DNA from: Morella rubra
Taxonomy: Eukaryota > Streptophyta > Magnoliopsida > Fagales > Myricaceae
Assembly: GCA_003952965.2 (NCBI GenBank)
Contig: CM025854.1
Location: 27,619,462-27,683,461 of the forward strand
Length of the DNA stretch: 64,000 nt
Direction: 5' to 3'
Within the stretch, counting starts at the first letter, position 1. Every line of letters begins with the position of its first letter. The notes under the pieces were generated by a model. The model was not told where the DNA came from, ran no database searches, and worked only from the letters and a program-made list of their open reading frames with translations. This document shows positions 1 to 11,933 of this stretch, one piece after another. The translations under genes were made by a program, and so were the position numbers.

Positions 1-706
1 TCTAGTGGCATCTGGTATTTTAGTCGATGATTATAATTTGTAGGTTCTCCTTTACTGCCAATATGGTAAGGAACTAAGTGAAATTGTTGTTACTTCTACT
101 ATGTTTACATGCTTTTCCAGTTGCCCTCAAAATTTCTATTTTGATAATTATTTTCTTGTCCTATCGAGTTGATGATTATTTTCTTGGCGCACCACTCAAT
201 ATAGTTGACTTGTTTATTAGGAAACAATTTCTTGTGCATTAGTTTCGCATCTTGAGTCTCTGGTTACCAGATTTCAAGAAGTTGTTCACTTTTGTTGTGT
301 GGAAATTCAGAGTAAGATGAGTGTTCGTGTTCTTTGACATGAAAAATCTGTAGATATATGATAATTATCTAGAACTACAGTGGATAACAAAATATTAACT
401 ATTGAAAGTGGAAACAACTATTTATTCGTGAATGTGAGAAAAGGAAAAAGCATATCATTAGAGCATGGTAAGATATGTTGCCAATGATAGCAAGCATAGT
501 CGTGAGATTGGACATTGAACAGATGTAGATCTGGGGTCCACAAGTTCAACTCGGTGGTCATAGTCAGAACCATAGACTGCAAATGTTGGTTTATCTGCAG
601 CTGTAATTTTTTGTCCATGCCACTTACTAAAATTCAATAGAATTAATGATTTTGGATAGTACACTAGTTCTTTTTCTGCCCTCTAATTCACGATGTTGTA
701 CATCAG
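1..706 (+). other. Intron of the PRP38-like gene (no exon recognised)
   Basis: The exon at 707 is preceded by an acceptor AG (705-706), and the residues it encodes sit inside the PRP38 domain. An upstream exon is therefore required, but no stretch of 1-706 translates into the expected preceding domain sequence. I read this whole interval as intron. It is AT-rich with no recognised repeat. Confidence 0.6.
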
Positions 707-3219
707 GAATTCTCTCCTGGATCCAACGGACGAATGACCACAATGGGTGTATATTTGCGTGATTTGCTTCTCGGACAGGTTAGGTGTGCTTACTATCTCA
801 AGTGTCAGTGTTCCTGCTTCAGCATTTTCTTTTCTACTTTCTCTTGTTTGTCTATTCCTCCCCTGATTTGACAATTAATTAATGATATTTGATATTTATA
901 CATACTAAATCAGTTTGTACACCACAATCTAGTGAATCACTTGATCCTCTATGAATAATTGGTTTAAGAACTAGTGAAGAAAAGCGAGATGGAGCTGCCT
1001 TCTTTACCTCTTTGCATGCAATATCTCAAAACTATGGAGGAGTTTGCCTCTCACTGTCAATACCAAAAAGAAATTGCATTGCTGTCTGTTCTTATAAAAT
1101 AAGTTTGAAATGCAAGATATTCATAGTATTTGTATATAGTAGTTTTTTTTTTCAAGTTCTTCCATAAACATCTGGACAGAATCACGGTTTGTCTTCATTC
1201 CAACTCGAAACTTCATGTCTGGATTGCACAACATTTTTGGGAATACGTCCAAATAAGCCTAGCATTCATGCCTGACACATTTGGATGGCTTGCCCACAAA
1301 ATTCTGCTAGTATAGACCATATGCAGGAGTAAAGCAAGAGCTTCCATGACAATGAGATCGTTCTTGTCTTGCATGGGCTTGGGCTTGGGCTTGGTTTGAT
1401 TATGGGTAGGCTTGTTGTGCTTTTGCCCTTCTGTGGGCTTTCATCGAGGAAAGCAGGCTTGACAGGCCCAAGTCTTCATTTATAGGACTTTCTTTGATGG
1501 TCCATGTAGGCTTGGGTTTTTCATAGTAATTTGATGTCTTTCCCTAATTTCCAAATTCATTTATTAAGGAAGTCCTTTTCTTGTCTTGAATATTGGGTTT
1601 CTTTAAGACTTAACATTATGTCACTTATTTGAGAATGCCTTGCTTTGAGGACTGCACTTTATAACATCAACTTTTTCTCCCTTGGATTGTTATCAGTGTG
1701 TGGCGAAGCAGAATTCTTTTAGTCACACAGAATGGATAGTGCAGCTGGTAGTAGGTTTAGAACCTATTACATCTTTATGTGAAGCAAAATCTTTGTAAAC
1801 CTCAACAAACTTATTTCTTCTCCTCTATATTGCGATACATCTTGTGTGTATAAATTTGGCAATTGGTCACGAAAGACAGAAATTGGTTTTATGAACTGTA
1901 AACATCTAGTATGAGTCAGTCTAGCATTAACCATTACCCTCCTGCCAAGCCTACTTTTCAAAGAAGTCTTCTTTTTGGCTGTTCTAGTGAAAAAGAGCAC
2001 CGAAGAGAAGTTGGTCCTACTGTATCGTGAGAGAAGGTGGTCCTACGAAATCTTGGTGAAGTCTAATGACTTGGGTGGACATATCTAAGTCCAAAACGGG
2101 AGTGATAACACTAATCTTATTCAAGTGTGTAATTCTCCTACGTTCTGTGGTACTTGATCTGCATTTTGTTTAATAAATATTGTTTCTACTTTTGAGATAT
2201 GCTCTGCTGGTCAGAGGTACACCTTTATAGATCATTGAACTTAATGAATTTTATCATTAATTTATGCATCACACTTCCATATTTTGCACGGCAAAATGAA
2301 CTAATGTTCCCTGCTATTGCAGTACTACTTTGATACCCTTTTTCCCCGCATCCCTGTTCCTGTAATGCGCCAGGTTGTATCTAATCTCGAGAAGTTGAAG
2401 CTACCCTCCAAACATTCTGGTGTGACTGGGGACACCACCCGTCATGGATCTGATGACACAGCTCGTCGGCCTCCCTCTGTGAAAGCTGCACTTTCTGTCT
2501 CTTTTGGTCAGCGAGCTCCTCATCGTGCTTCTACCAGGGACTCATCGCCTGTTCGTCGTACCCTACCACCAGCTTCTCAGGATAAAGCCAGCTCTGATGA
2601 TCCACGAAAGTCCCCCCAGGGTCGTCGCAGCCAAAGCCGTGAATATTCGGATAAAGAATATTTAGACAGGGATAGGGACCGGGATCGAGATAGAGATAGG
2701 GACAGGGATCGCAATCGGTATAGGGGTCGAGAAAGAGAAAGGGATCGAGATCAAGAAAGGGACAGGGACAGGGACCGAGATCGGGATCGGGATCGGGATC
2801 GAGAAAGATACAGGGACAAGGACTGGGACTTGGATCGAGACAGGGACAGAGTCAGGGACAGGGAAAGAGAGCAGAGTCATGATTATGATCGGAGGTCCAA
2901 ATTTGCAGAGAGGGAAAGTAGAAGGGACTATGAGAGGAGCAGCCGTGATGTTGGTAGGCATTATCAAAGTAGGAGCAGGAGCAGGAGTAGGAGCAGGAGT
3001 CTAAGTTTGCAAGCTAGCCTTGCACACTCTGATCGTCATTCAAGTCCACAAAGAAATGGGAGCAAGGAGAAGACATCTGCATCTAGCAATCTGGCAAAAC
3101 TTAAGGATCTCTATGGTGATTTAGGCGATCAAAAAGGAGATGCTAGTATGGAAAGGGTTCCTAGGAGGGACAATGGCGGTGAAGAAGTAATTAGACTTGG
3201 CGGTTCAAGTTGGAAATAG
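707..3219 (+). CDS. PRP38B: PRP38-family / SR-like pre-mRNA splicing factor (pre-mRNA-splicing factor 38B), 3' part
   Basis: The last two coding exons are visible: 707-778 (24 codons, containing FSPGSNGR and MTTMGVYLRDLLLGQ) and 2323-3219, joined across a 1.5 kb GT-AG intron. The second exon opens with YYFDTLFPRIPVPVMRQ, the end of the conserved PRP38 domain, so the upstream exons with the start of the domain must lie left of the window. The remainder is a charged tail: a Ser/Pro-rich linker, then roughly 75 residues of Arg-Asp and Arg-Glu dipeptides, then a short Ser-Arg run (about 2965-3000) and a C-terminal segment with a NLAKLKDLYGDLG motif. RD/RE/RS tails mark nuclear splicing proteins. 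From the family, the protein is expected in the spliceosome at tri-snRNP activation. The stop TAG is at 3217-3219. Family assignment is firm. Only the number of missing 5' exons is unknown. Confidence 0.9.
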
Positions 3220-4824
3220 TTCCAGGTGGATCTTATGCAATTCCTTTGTCTCAGATGTCTCATTAAAGCCTTTAAGCAGGATAGCTCCTTGTATTTGGAT
3301 GAAGAAAGCAAACACCTTCATGACTTGGTCCCTTTGCTGTCTCTCTCCCTCTCCCTCCCCCCCTCTTTCTTTCTGTCTCCCGCTCTCTGAGGAGATGCGG
3401 ATTGATGGTTGCTATCCATACCAGCTCATGTATTGCATGTTTGCTGTGAGGGGCCGCCTGTATATTAGATTTATTTTGAGTTTTTATTGTTTTGGCTACT
3501 GTTACATTCTATCTAATGCTTCATAACTGCATAACGGTTTTGGAGACATCTATGGAAAATGTTGTAGTAAACTTTACTGATTAATATGGAGGAAACTTTC
3601 GACTGCCTAAATATTTTACTGTTTTTTATTTTCCGAGATTCTGGTCAATATTGTCCTTTAAGTTAAAGCGTGCCTAGGGCTGATTAGGGAAGGCGTAAAA
3701 ACCGACCAGCAGAGGGGAGCAGTTTAAACTTTAAAGTCTCTAGGTTTTAGCAGCCTGTTCAAGCTGAAACTGGAAATGATGTATAAGTTTAAATGAACGC
3801 CTAGTGAGGTCCGTCAAGGAGATGGTTCCGCAGATGGTATCGGTTCAGGTCCCTTATTATGTATTTGACTGGATATTAGTGGCTTCTGACAAGTTTGAAC
3901 TCTACGTATTTGATGCGACTGTTTTAGATTTCCATCACGGCAAACAACAACATTTACTTGGGGGAAACTTATTTGATAGAACTCGAGATAAGAACACGGC
4001 CGCATTTGTTCCAAATGAGGCTATCAGCTTTCAGATTGGTGAGTACTCTGAAGGAATGTATGCCCAAGCTTAGTAGGAGTATTGATCAGTGTCATGTCAG
4101 GGAAGCTCTTCGTCATTTCCAATGTTACTTGGCACTGGATTGAACCAGTTCGCAGGGTAGAGAATTCCAATCCGCGGATTTAATCGGAGGCTTTGAACAG
4201 TAAGACTTTAGACAATTTTGCTCGTTCTCCCTCTCCTAGGCCACATAATGCGGGAGAGAGAGTGCAAGGTCAGAAAAGATTTTTTGATCAGGAAGAACAA
4301 TTAAGCAGACGTCAGGTTATAGTGATCCGATGTTCCGCGCGTAACTTTGCTTCGACCAGTCAAAACGTAGAAAGGGTTTGCATGTGTACTCTCGTACTCA
4401 TCTCATTCTACCATATATAATATGTTAGGTGGCAAACAAAAGGAAAAGAATACAAGAATAACCAGTTTGGAGCTAGGAGCAAGTAAATGGAACGAAAAAC
4501 GTTTTACAAGGCACCGCTTCTCGTAAGCAGGCTTCTATGGTATCCTACAGTCCGACAAGATCCTCTCTACTAATAATACTACCACGATGATGTTCCATTT
4601 GACGTGAAATCAACCCCTCAAGAAGGAATGAGAAGGAACTTGAACATAAGTCTCTGTTGCGCTGCATCAAATGCTCTCCGGTAATATCATAAACAAGTTA
4701 ACCTCCTTTTCTGACAAACAAACTTGCAGTTTCGTTTTCTTTGCTACTTTTTTCTTATTGAAATGAGCCTACGAAAGGAAAAAGGCAGACCGCCACTGGA
4801 CCTTTAGGAAGACCAGGTGCATAG
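3220..4824. other. Convergent spacer between PRP38-like and TM9 genes; 3' UTRs
   Basis: This interval holds the 3' ends of two convergent genes. A pyrimidine-rich patch at about 3340-3390 lies just after the PRP38 stop and is probably 3' UTR. Small open frames at 3804-4073 and 4193-4420 have no recognisable domain, no homologous feel and no splice partners, so I do not call them genes. The stretch upstream of 4824 is probably the TM9 3' UTR on the minus strand. Confidence 0.5.
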
Positions 4825-7800
4825 CTACTCGCACTTGATAGAGCGGTATATGTGACGAACGAAAAACAAAGCAGCACGGAATCCGACAGTCCCAAGCATG
4901 AGAAAGAAACCATAGCAAATGCAAGCCATGTACCCAAAGAAGAATGAGGTTTGCATGAAGCCTGACATGTCTGATCGTGCATAATAGTAATACAGGCAGT
5001 ACCCATAGATGAACAAGCCAGTTGATCCACCACAAAGGAAAGACCTGATTGCATAAAAAATATGTAGTAGTCAATGCAATTGCACTTATGCTACTAACTG
5101 GGCTAAAGCAAATGATCTAAAAGACTGGTCACGTCAAACCACCTTTCACCCAACAAGTTATAAACACAATGCTACACTTGAAAGTTGAATTCACAACCAA
5201 GTACATACATACACCTAAACTCTGCTGAAACCCTCCAAAATAAAAATTTATAATTAAAGTAGCTATGCATCAACTGTTGAGCCTAACTAACTATGGTTCA
5301 AAGAAAAATGGCAGTAAAATCGGAGAAATTAACGAGTGATGCATTCAAACAGTAGAATTAACAATGATAAAGCACCCAATAAACAGCATGCACCAAAAGT
5401 AGGAGACAAAAAAAGATAATATCAGAAGCTAGAGAAAGAGAATAATACCTCCACCACCACTCATGGTCTTCAGAAGCAAGTTGAAAATAGGTCAACGCCA
5501 CAGTGATAAAAGCAGTGACAATCAAGAGAATGATGAAAACTATAAACAGAATGCTGTAAATGGTGTAAATCCGATGACCCCATACACTAGCAAATATGTA
5601 GTAGAGTTCAATATAGATAGCACTGAAAGGCAAAAACCCTGCCATAGCCATCTGAGGAATGGCTTTACGATACCAAGGTAATGATGGGATCTCCCTGGGG
5701 AATTTTGCAGTGCGACATGGAGCCTGGAACTCAGCCTTGCTATTCTTCCCAGCAATCCCTCCCAGTATCAAGAGAGGTGAAGTTACAAGAGTCCATATAA
5801 GAAAAATCACTACAATTGTTCCAAATGGCAATGCCGCGGTGGAACTGTACACGATTGCAACAGTATTAAGAAAGCAGAACGTGAGAAACAGAGGTCCACA
5901 GAACAGGCTTCCAGTCAATAACAAATTTCTCACCTGTCATGCCAACAGCCATAATTGTTAATTTAGCAAGTTATCTGGGATAAATATGCTGGAACTCAGT
6001 GAAACTACTGTACATGCCCCCACCAAGGACTCCCAAGGATTATGAATTTTCAAATGGAACACCCAAAATAATCAATAAAAGGGGAAAGAAAACAAATATC
6101 ACACGACAACATACCCAGTTTTTTCCTTCAAGCTGGCAATAGAAAGAGGTTGCAGTATAGCCTGCAATCCCAGACGTAAGTGCATATATGACAACCAGTG
6201 CCGTGAACAGAGCTCCACGGTTATAAGGATAAAATACGCCAACGAGTGCAAGCATAAAAATGAAAATTGCACTGAAAACATGGGCACATGGAAACAGTTA
6301 CCAGATTGTTTAGCAACAGAAGTTCATTAACAAAAACCTACTGGGAATAAATCTTTAAAAAGAGAACTTCAAAACAATACTTACAGAGCAAATAGCTGGG
6401 TGCCAGAACCAAGTGCTGCTGCAAAAAACGACTTGTACTTTGGATACCTGAATACATCACCATGAATATACTTCCAACCAGTCTCCTCTTGGTCATCAGC
6501 TGCCTCCTCATCATGAGCATACCTTTTAACATGGTGTGGAAATGTGAACATTAAACAAAGAAATGGTTGACCTTTGTATGTGTACGTCATCTATTGACAA
6601 AAAGGCAGGAGACAGTACTTACTTAACAAAATCATTCTTAAGGACTCGCATGAGAATTGTGGCAAGGAATCCAGTTAAGAGGAGAACAGTAACACATGAA
6701 TTTATTATTGAAAACCAATGGATTTCCAAGTGATGCGGCAATGAAGAAGATTGTGAGTACTTCTCCATCCTCTTCTCAAAAGGTATCTCTGTTGCCTTCC
6801 ATTTGACTGAGTATGTTAATTCCACTTCAACTTCTTTGTCTTCTGTCAGGTCCACCAGGGCATCTGGATCACTTTTTACACTAACCTCAACAACACGATC
6901 CTTATTGTAAAGGATTTCAAAATGAAGATGCTTAAAGAGATAATATTTGTATTCACTTGGGTCATCTTTGCCTTCCTTGTCAACTTTCCCTAAGAAACCC
7001 CATATGGGCAAGTCGTCATAGTACATTTGGAAGTAATAGTCCTTTGAAACTGCAGTTCGGAACTGAGAAACATGTTCCTGTGTCAGCTTCCTTTTACAAA
7101 CAGACTCAGATTCTTTGTCTTTTAGAAACTCAAGTTTGTAAGGGGCAACAACTAATCGATCCCCATTCAGCACTTCTCCAAGAGCTTCCTTCTTTTCTTG
7201 CATATGATCTGTAACCAACACCCATCAAGAGTAATAAATATGATGGAAACTTCCACATTCCAATTAGAGCACGAGGAAAAACATGAATCTGTACAAACCT
7301 GGTGAACAGAAAGGTAGATCAAAATAGCGGTATGTCTCACTGTTGCACAAAAGAAGAAACAATAAAATAAAAGCATCAACCAAATAGTAGTATGAAGCTA
7401 AGAGAATTTGAAACCAACTGCACAACATCCATGCAATTATCTACAGAGATCATATAAACATTTCCCAGTTTCACTGAATGAACCAAACCTACAAATTGAT
7501 TACCATGAAACCTACATTTCAATTATTCTAGATTAATATGAAAGCATCCACAAAAATAAGACCCCAGTGGGTCAAATAATTTGTTCCAAAATCAAATAGG
7601 CACAACAACAGAATGAAGAAAACGTGAGCTAACAAAAAGTAAAGATCCACCTTCAAAAAGATTTCAGAATCCATAACACTTGAGTTATGTATAGAAGCCT
7701 ATACATTCAGACATCTTTTAGTTAACATTTTAAAGTACTTATTTCTGTCCAAACCAAAAATTGCTCAGGCTACAGTTTTTCCCCCTTGAAATCAAATTAA

Positions 7801-8747
7801 CGGTCTTCCTTAAGGCTTAAGGATAGAGTACCTTTGTTACTGCTACTCATGATATAATTAATTGAACAACTCCACAAATCTTCTACAGCAGTTCGCCTAT
7901 TTAGGTTTTTACATGATATTGGAAACTTAACAGCTTCAGTAGAACTTCCAATTTTCTTCACTGTTCATTTACAAGCTATGAAACATGGAGGCGTAACTCA
8001 GCACAACCAAATTTCCACATATTCACAATGGAAATCCACTATTCACAGCAAGCTTGTAAGGGTTACTGGAATATACAAGCTTAAGTTTCTGTTAGGGCAT
8101 GTTCAATGAGGAGTGTATGGCTCATCAATTAGGCATCCTCAAGAAGAAGAGGTCATGTTCAATCGAGCATGTATCGCCCATCAAAGGTTTGACTACAGCA
8201 GTACCAGGACCATCAAAGGTTCCATCGGTTGGGTTCAATCAGGAGTGCAGTGCCCATCAAAACTTCAATTAGCACTAACATTAAAATCCACAATCCCTAG
8301 TCCTACTTCTATGTTTTTGTTGAGACGCATAACGAATTTGGAATTGAACTCCATTCTACAAAGGCCCACATCTTTTTCAGCACCTTGACAGAGTAAAAAG
8401 GAAGAAATTTGGATTTCCAGATACTAAAATCCCAAAACGCAGTATCATTCAACGTTTGGTTTCGTGCGGTTAAATCCAAATCTCCCCCCGCCCCCTCCCT
8501 CCCCACCGGAAATGAAATTATAAATGTAATCCAACTCATGGCGAACAAACCAACTGAGAATTACACAAAACGAAAAGCAAGATATTGACTGAATATACCT
8601 GGGATTGTGGAAGGGTCCCACCTTGTTGGCGTACAGAGGGACGTCGTCCCCTGCTTTATAACGATGATCGGATGCATCCGATCTCACGTGGGTGAGGCTG
8701 CAGAGGATCACAATGGCCGCAACCAAAGACGCCATCGTCTTCTCCAT
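4825..8747 (-). CDS. TMN1: Transmembrane 9 superfamily (nonaspanin) protein, TMN1-like
   Basis: Seven exons on the minus strand join in frame: 8747-8599, 7339-7299, 7208-6623, 6522-6385, 6271-6115, 5933-5449 and 5044-4825, giving 591 aa, the usual TM9SF length (about 590-660). Residues 1 to about 24 form a signal peptide, followed by the lumenal domain with YKAGDDVPLYANKVGP and ETYRYFDLPFC, both hallmarks of the family. Nine hydrophobic segments start near residue 280 (IINSCVTVLLLTGFLATIL) and run to the C terminus through exons 4-7. The cytosolic tail ends IKCE, which fits the KXD/E Golgi-retention signal described for plant EMP/TMN proteins. The predicted role is a Golgi/endosome membrane protein in cargo sorting. 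All introns are GT-AG. Intron 1 (7340-8598) is the longest and carries a degenerate 28-bp repeat. The match to Arabidopsis TMN1 is from memory of its conserved segments. Confidence 0.95.
8101..8260. repeat. Three spaced copies of a 28-bp degenerate repeat in TM9 intron 1
   Basis: Copies lie at 8101-8128, 8157-8184 and 8233-8260. Each begins gttcaat and ends catcaa, with gagtgtatggct-type sequence between. Spacing is 56 and 76 bp, so it is not a simple tandem array. It may be the residue of a transposable element. No inverted termini were seen. Confidence 0.6.
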
Positions 8748-9970
8748 TCAGTGTCAAAGAGAGAGACAGAAAGACCGAGTCTGCTATGTGCAGAATCGGG
8801 GTTAGAGGGGGCAAATATGAAAATGTGAGAGTGGGATGGGAGACTGGAAACAATTTAAAGAGGTGAGAAAGTTGTATTTACCACGCGCCTTTTTGTGGAG
8901 TGGAAAACACTCTTCGTAGGAGGAAAGGAAAATGACCGGTTTACTGGATCTGTCGTTTAGCCAACGACCTTAATCATCACCGATCCAGTCCAGAACAAGA
9001 CAAGACAGAAGTGCATTCTCATTTCCAATTCCGGATCAGGATGAAGTACGGATACACTACTGTATACGTGTCAATCTACCTACGGCAGATGTCTTTTCTT
9101 TGGCGCGGTGCTTGCTGGATATACTGATTGATAAAAAAAAAAAAATACTGGATCGGTTACATAGCTCCACAGCACACTGCACAGAGAGCCAACAGCACTG
9201 AATTCGAATATAACATCCTATTTTTAAAAAATTTACTCTTATTATTTTTATTTTTTTTATGTTGATCCCCTAAAAATTTCAATATTCTATTTTGACCCCT
9301 CGAAAGTTAAATTCTGGCTTGACCCTAAATACAGGCCCAACTGTCCAAATTCATTCCTTCAAAGTGTGAAAAACCCCAATCACCGAAACTTTCCAAGCCT
9401 TGAAAACAATTCAAAAGGAAACTTTGGACCGAGACTCGACAATCCTCAGATGGATTTGTCTACAGTAGTGATTAAGATAAATTGCTATTTGGATTAAGGC
9501 CCAAACTGGAACTGGCCCAAATTACAAAAGGAGCTCACAATTCTCATATTCGATTATTGCTTGTTTTGTTTATCGGCTAAAATCATTCCTGGGTAAATGC
9601 CCCTTAAGGGTTTACCAACGACCAATTGCAGAAATGCCTTTCCATCATATTCTTGTCCTCTTGTATTACTTGTGTTGAATCCAGCAGAAAGTATAGTAGT
9701 CTGAGCATTTTATCAGTCCAACACTAGAAATTACTATGATCCTTGTCGACAAGTCCTGCTGTTAAGAAAAAGAAATTACAGATGTCCTGCTTGCACGTGT
9801 TCAGATTGATAGACCAGTGCGCAAAAAGAAAAGAAAAAGCAAGGAGGATTATTAAGTAGGCACGATGATGCTCTGTTATCTGTTTAGAAATTCGAATCTC
9901 AAATCCCAAGCAAAGTACGTAACCAAAGAAAAATAGGAGCTTCAAGTGCATATACCTGCCGTGACAGTGA
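8748..9970. other. Intergenic: TM9 5' region and AT-rich spacer
   Basis: The bases just above 8747 are the probable 5' UTR and promoter of the TM9 gene on the minus strand. From about 9190 to 9320 the sequence is T-rich with phrases such as ttgatcccctaaaaattt and ttgacccctcgaaag, a style common in non-coding tails of plant transposable elements. No reading frame is supported. No gene is called here. Confidence 0.4.
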
Positions 9971-9972
9971 CG

Positions 9973-10235
9973 AATCCTTCCCAGAATTCAACTTTGCCGT
10001 AAGGAACACGAGCATCATTTGCCCCCGGTTTTGATATAAGTGAAGACGAAAAGAAAATTCAATCCTTCCAGAATTCCACTTTGCCGTAAGGAACACAAGC
10101 GTCATTTGCCCCCGATTTTGATATAAGTGAAGACGAAAAGAAAATTCAATCCTTCCCAGAATTCCACTTTGCCGTAAGGAACACGAGCATCATTTGCCCC
10201 CGATTTTGACATAAGTGAAGACAAAAAGAAAATTC
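9973..10235. repeat. 88-bp tandem repeat, three copies
   Basis: Three head-to-tail copies start at 9973, 10061 and 10148 (units of 88, 87 and 88 bp). Each begins aatccttccc(a)gaattc, passes through tttgccgtaaggaacac and catttgccccc, and ends gaagacgaaaagaaaattc. Copies differ by a handful of substitutions and one single-base deletion in copy 2, so the triplication is fairly recent. It ends a few bases before a SINE-like unit. Confidence 0.9.
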
Positions 10236-10244
10236 TATTGACTC

Positions 10245-10410
10245 AAAGGATTGATCTGGGTAGTCAAGACTGGGGACCTAGCAGTTTACTCTTCTTGAGG
10301 TTTCAAGTTCGAATCCCTTAGGCACCAGCAATTTATTACGGGCCATCCTTCAGTATGGTTTGGGAGGACTGTACCGCTATACATCGAATTTGTTAGGATT
10401 TTACTCTTAA
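10245..10410 (+). mobile_element. tRNA-derived SINE-like unit
   Basis: A pol III A-box-like motif (tagtcaagactgg, 10261-10273) is followed 34 bases later by an exact B-box (gttcgaatc, 10307-10315), the internal promoter layout of tRNA-derived SINEs. The flanking bases do not fold into a complete tRNA, and a roughly 90-base non-tRNA tail follows. The outer limits are approximate because I could not define a target-site duplication. Confidence 0.5.
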
Positions 10411-11028
10411 CAACTGAAACCAAATGCAGGAGCTAACACTCTTAGTTAAGGTTCTATTTCTTTTTCTGATAAATCTCTTGGTTTAAAATTTTTTCAGGTC
10501 ATTCAAATGCTATTCTTTTTTCCGCGTTTTTTTTCAGGTCATTCAAGTGATATTCAATTGAGAGAAAAAAGGAGAAAAGGAAGAAAGATCAGAAGACGCC
10601 AAAGACGTATATATGCTGTTCATTAAAAAGGAGAGATCACTTGCATCAAAATTGACTAAAGAGGGAACATGCACCTGTTTTTTATGCTGTACTAACAAAC
10701 CAACATGCTGCATTACCTTTATACTATTCCTCTCGCTCGTGTCCCTTGTTTTCTTTCAGGAGATCTTATCATCAAAGAATAAAAGGATAGCTTCACCTTC
10801 AACTTTTGCATAACAAAAGAAGGAAAAAGATCTTCTTTGTAAATTCTTTCTCAAGGACGGTTTCCATCTAGTGCCTTCAAGAATCTTCTCCTGATCCTAT
10901 ATATAGAATACAAACAAAGCAAGACGGCAGATATTGTCTTATGAACGTCCCCGTGGCACCCCAATCCTAGTCCAATACCGAGGCTTCGTGTGTGTGTGGG
11001 TGAGAGAGAGAGAGAGAGAGCAGAGGAG
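10411..11028 (+). other. Upstream region of the universal stress protein gene
   Basis: The first part is AT-rich without features. A TATA-like box lies at 10898-10906. A short (GT)n run at about 10988-10998 and a (GA)10 run at 11001-11020 sit immediately before the start codon and are probably part of the 5' UTR. Confidence 0.5.
10898..10906 (+). promoter_or_regulatory. Probable TATA box of the USP gene
   Basis: The sequence tatatatag lies about 125 bp upstream of the ATG at 11029, a normal plant TATA-to-ATG distance. It is supported by position only. Confidence 0.5.
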
Positions 11029-11933
11029 ATGGGGAAGGCGCGTACTATTGGTGTGGGCATGGACTACTCCGCAACCAGCAAAGGAGCCCTTCGATGGGCC
11101 GCCGATAATTTGATCGAGGAAGGAGATCGTCTCGTCCTTATCCATGTTCAGCCACCTAAATCCGATCATACAAGGAAGCAACTTTTCGAGGACACTGGAT
11201 CACGTCTCTCCCTTTTAACCTTTAGAGTCGACGTCGTAGTAGTACATTTCTCTTTTTTTCTCTGTGACTTCTTGATGTAGCTACTTACACCATTTTTTTC
11301 CCCTTTTCTCGTTTGTTTTTGCAGCTTTAGTTCCTCTTGAGGAATTCAGAGAGATTAACTTTTCGAAGCAATATGGACTCACAAATGATCCGGAGGTTCT
11401 TGATATTCTCGATACAGCTTCGAAGACCGGAGGGGTATTGAATTTGCTTTTATTCCACACATATTTTTTTCCGTTGAACATGCGAGTGGTTTGCTGTGCA
11501 CTCAGCACTGGTTATTCAATTGCTGACTGTGTCTGTGTCTGTGTACGTACACGCTGGAGCAGGCTAAGGTGGTGGCCAAGATCTACTGGGGGGATCCAAG
11601 GGAGAAATTGTGCGGGGCTGTGGATGATCTAAAGCTCGACTCGCTTGTTGTTGGAAGCAGGGGTCTTGGGCCTATCAAAAGGTAAAACTCTCATTGCCGC
11701 TGCCTTTCAAATGTCACTTGGGGTTTTCTAACTGCAGTTGTATGGGTTCTCCGTTCTTGTTCGATCGGCCGCTTGCTGCCGATCATAGCTTCAGATCACA
11801 CGTGTTTGAGTAACGCCTAAAATGACCAATGTGATTTTGCAGGGTGTTGCTTGGCAGTGTTAGCAAGCACGTTGTGACAAATGCTTCCTGTCCTGTCACG
11901 GTTGTCAAAGGAACCCAATCTGCCAAGGCTTAA
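11029..11933 (+). CDS. Universal stress protein A-like protein (UspA/PHOS34-type, ATP-binding)
   Basis: Four exons join in frame: 11029-11203, 11325-11434, 11563-11681 and 11843-11933, giving 164 aa, the length of a single-domain plant USP. The product starts [20 protein letters not shown], then the conserved [12 protein letters not shown] strand and the linker [13 protein letters not shown]. Near the C terminus it carries GSRGLGP followed by LLGSVS. This fits the ATP-binding signature G-2X-G-9X-G(S/T), so it belongs to the nucleotide-binding USP group rather than the non-binding one. The protein has no signal peptide or membrane segment and should be cytosolic or nuclear. The family is linked to stress tolerance, but its direct reaction is not settled. 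All three introns are GT-AG and short. The next gene (GAD) converges on it from the right. Confidence 0.95.

Noticed and set aside
1370..1396. gggctt hexamer repeated three times, considered as telomere-like or regulatory
   Set aside because: The unit does not match the plant telomere repeat, and three copies in an intron are easily due to chance.
2662..2967. 101-codon minus-strand frame rich in Pro-Ile/Val repeats
   Set aside because: It is the antisense shadow of the RD/RE hexamer repeats in the PRP38-like exon.
3804..4073. 89-codon open frame after the PRP38-like gene
   Set aside because: No domain, no splice partners and no family resemblance. It is more likely 3' UTR or spacer.
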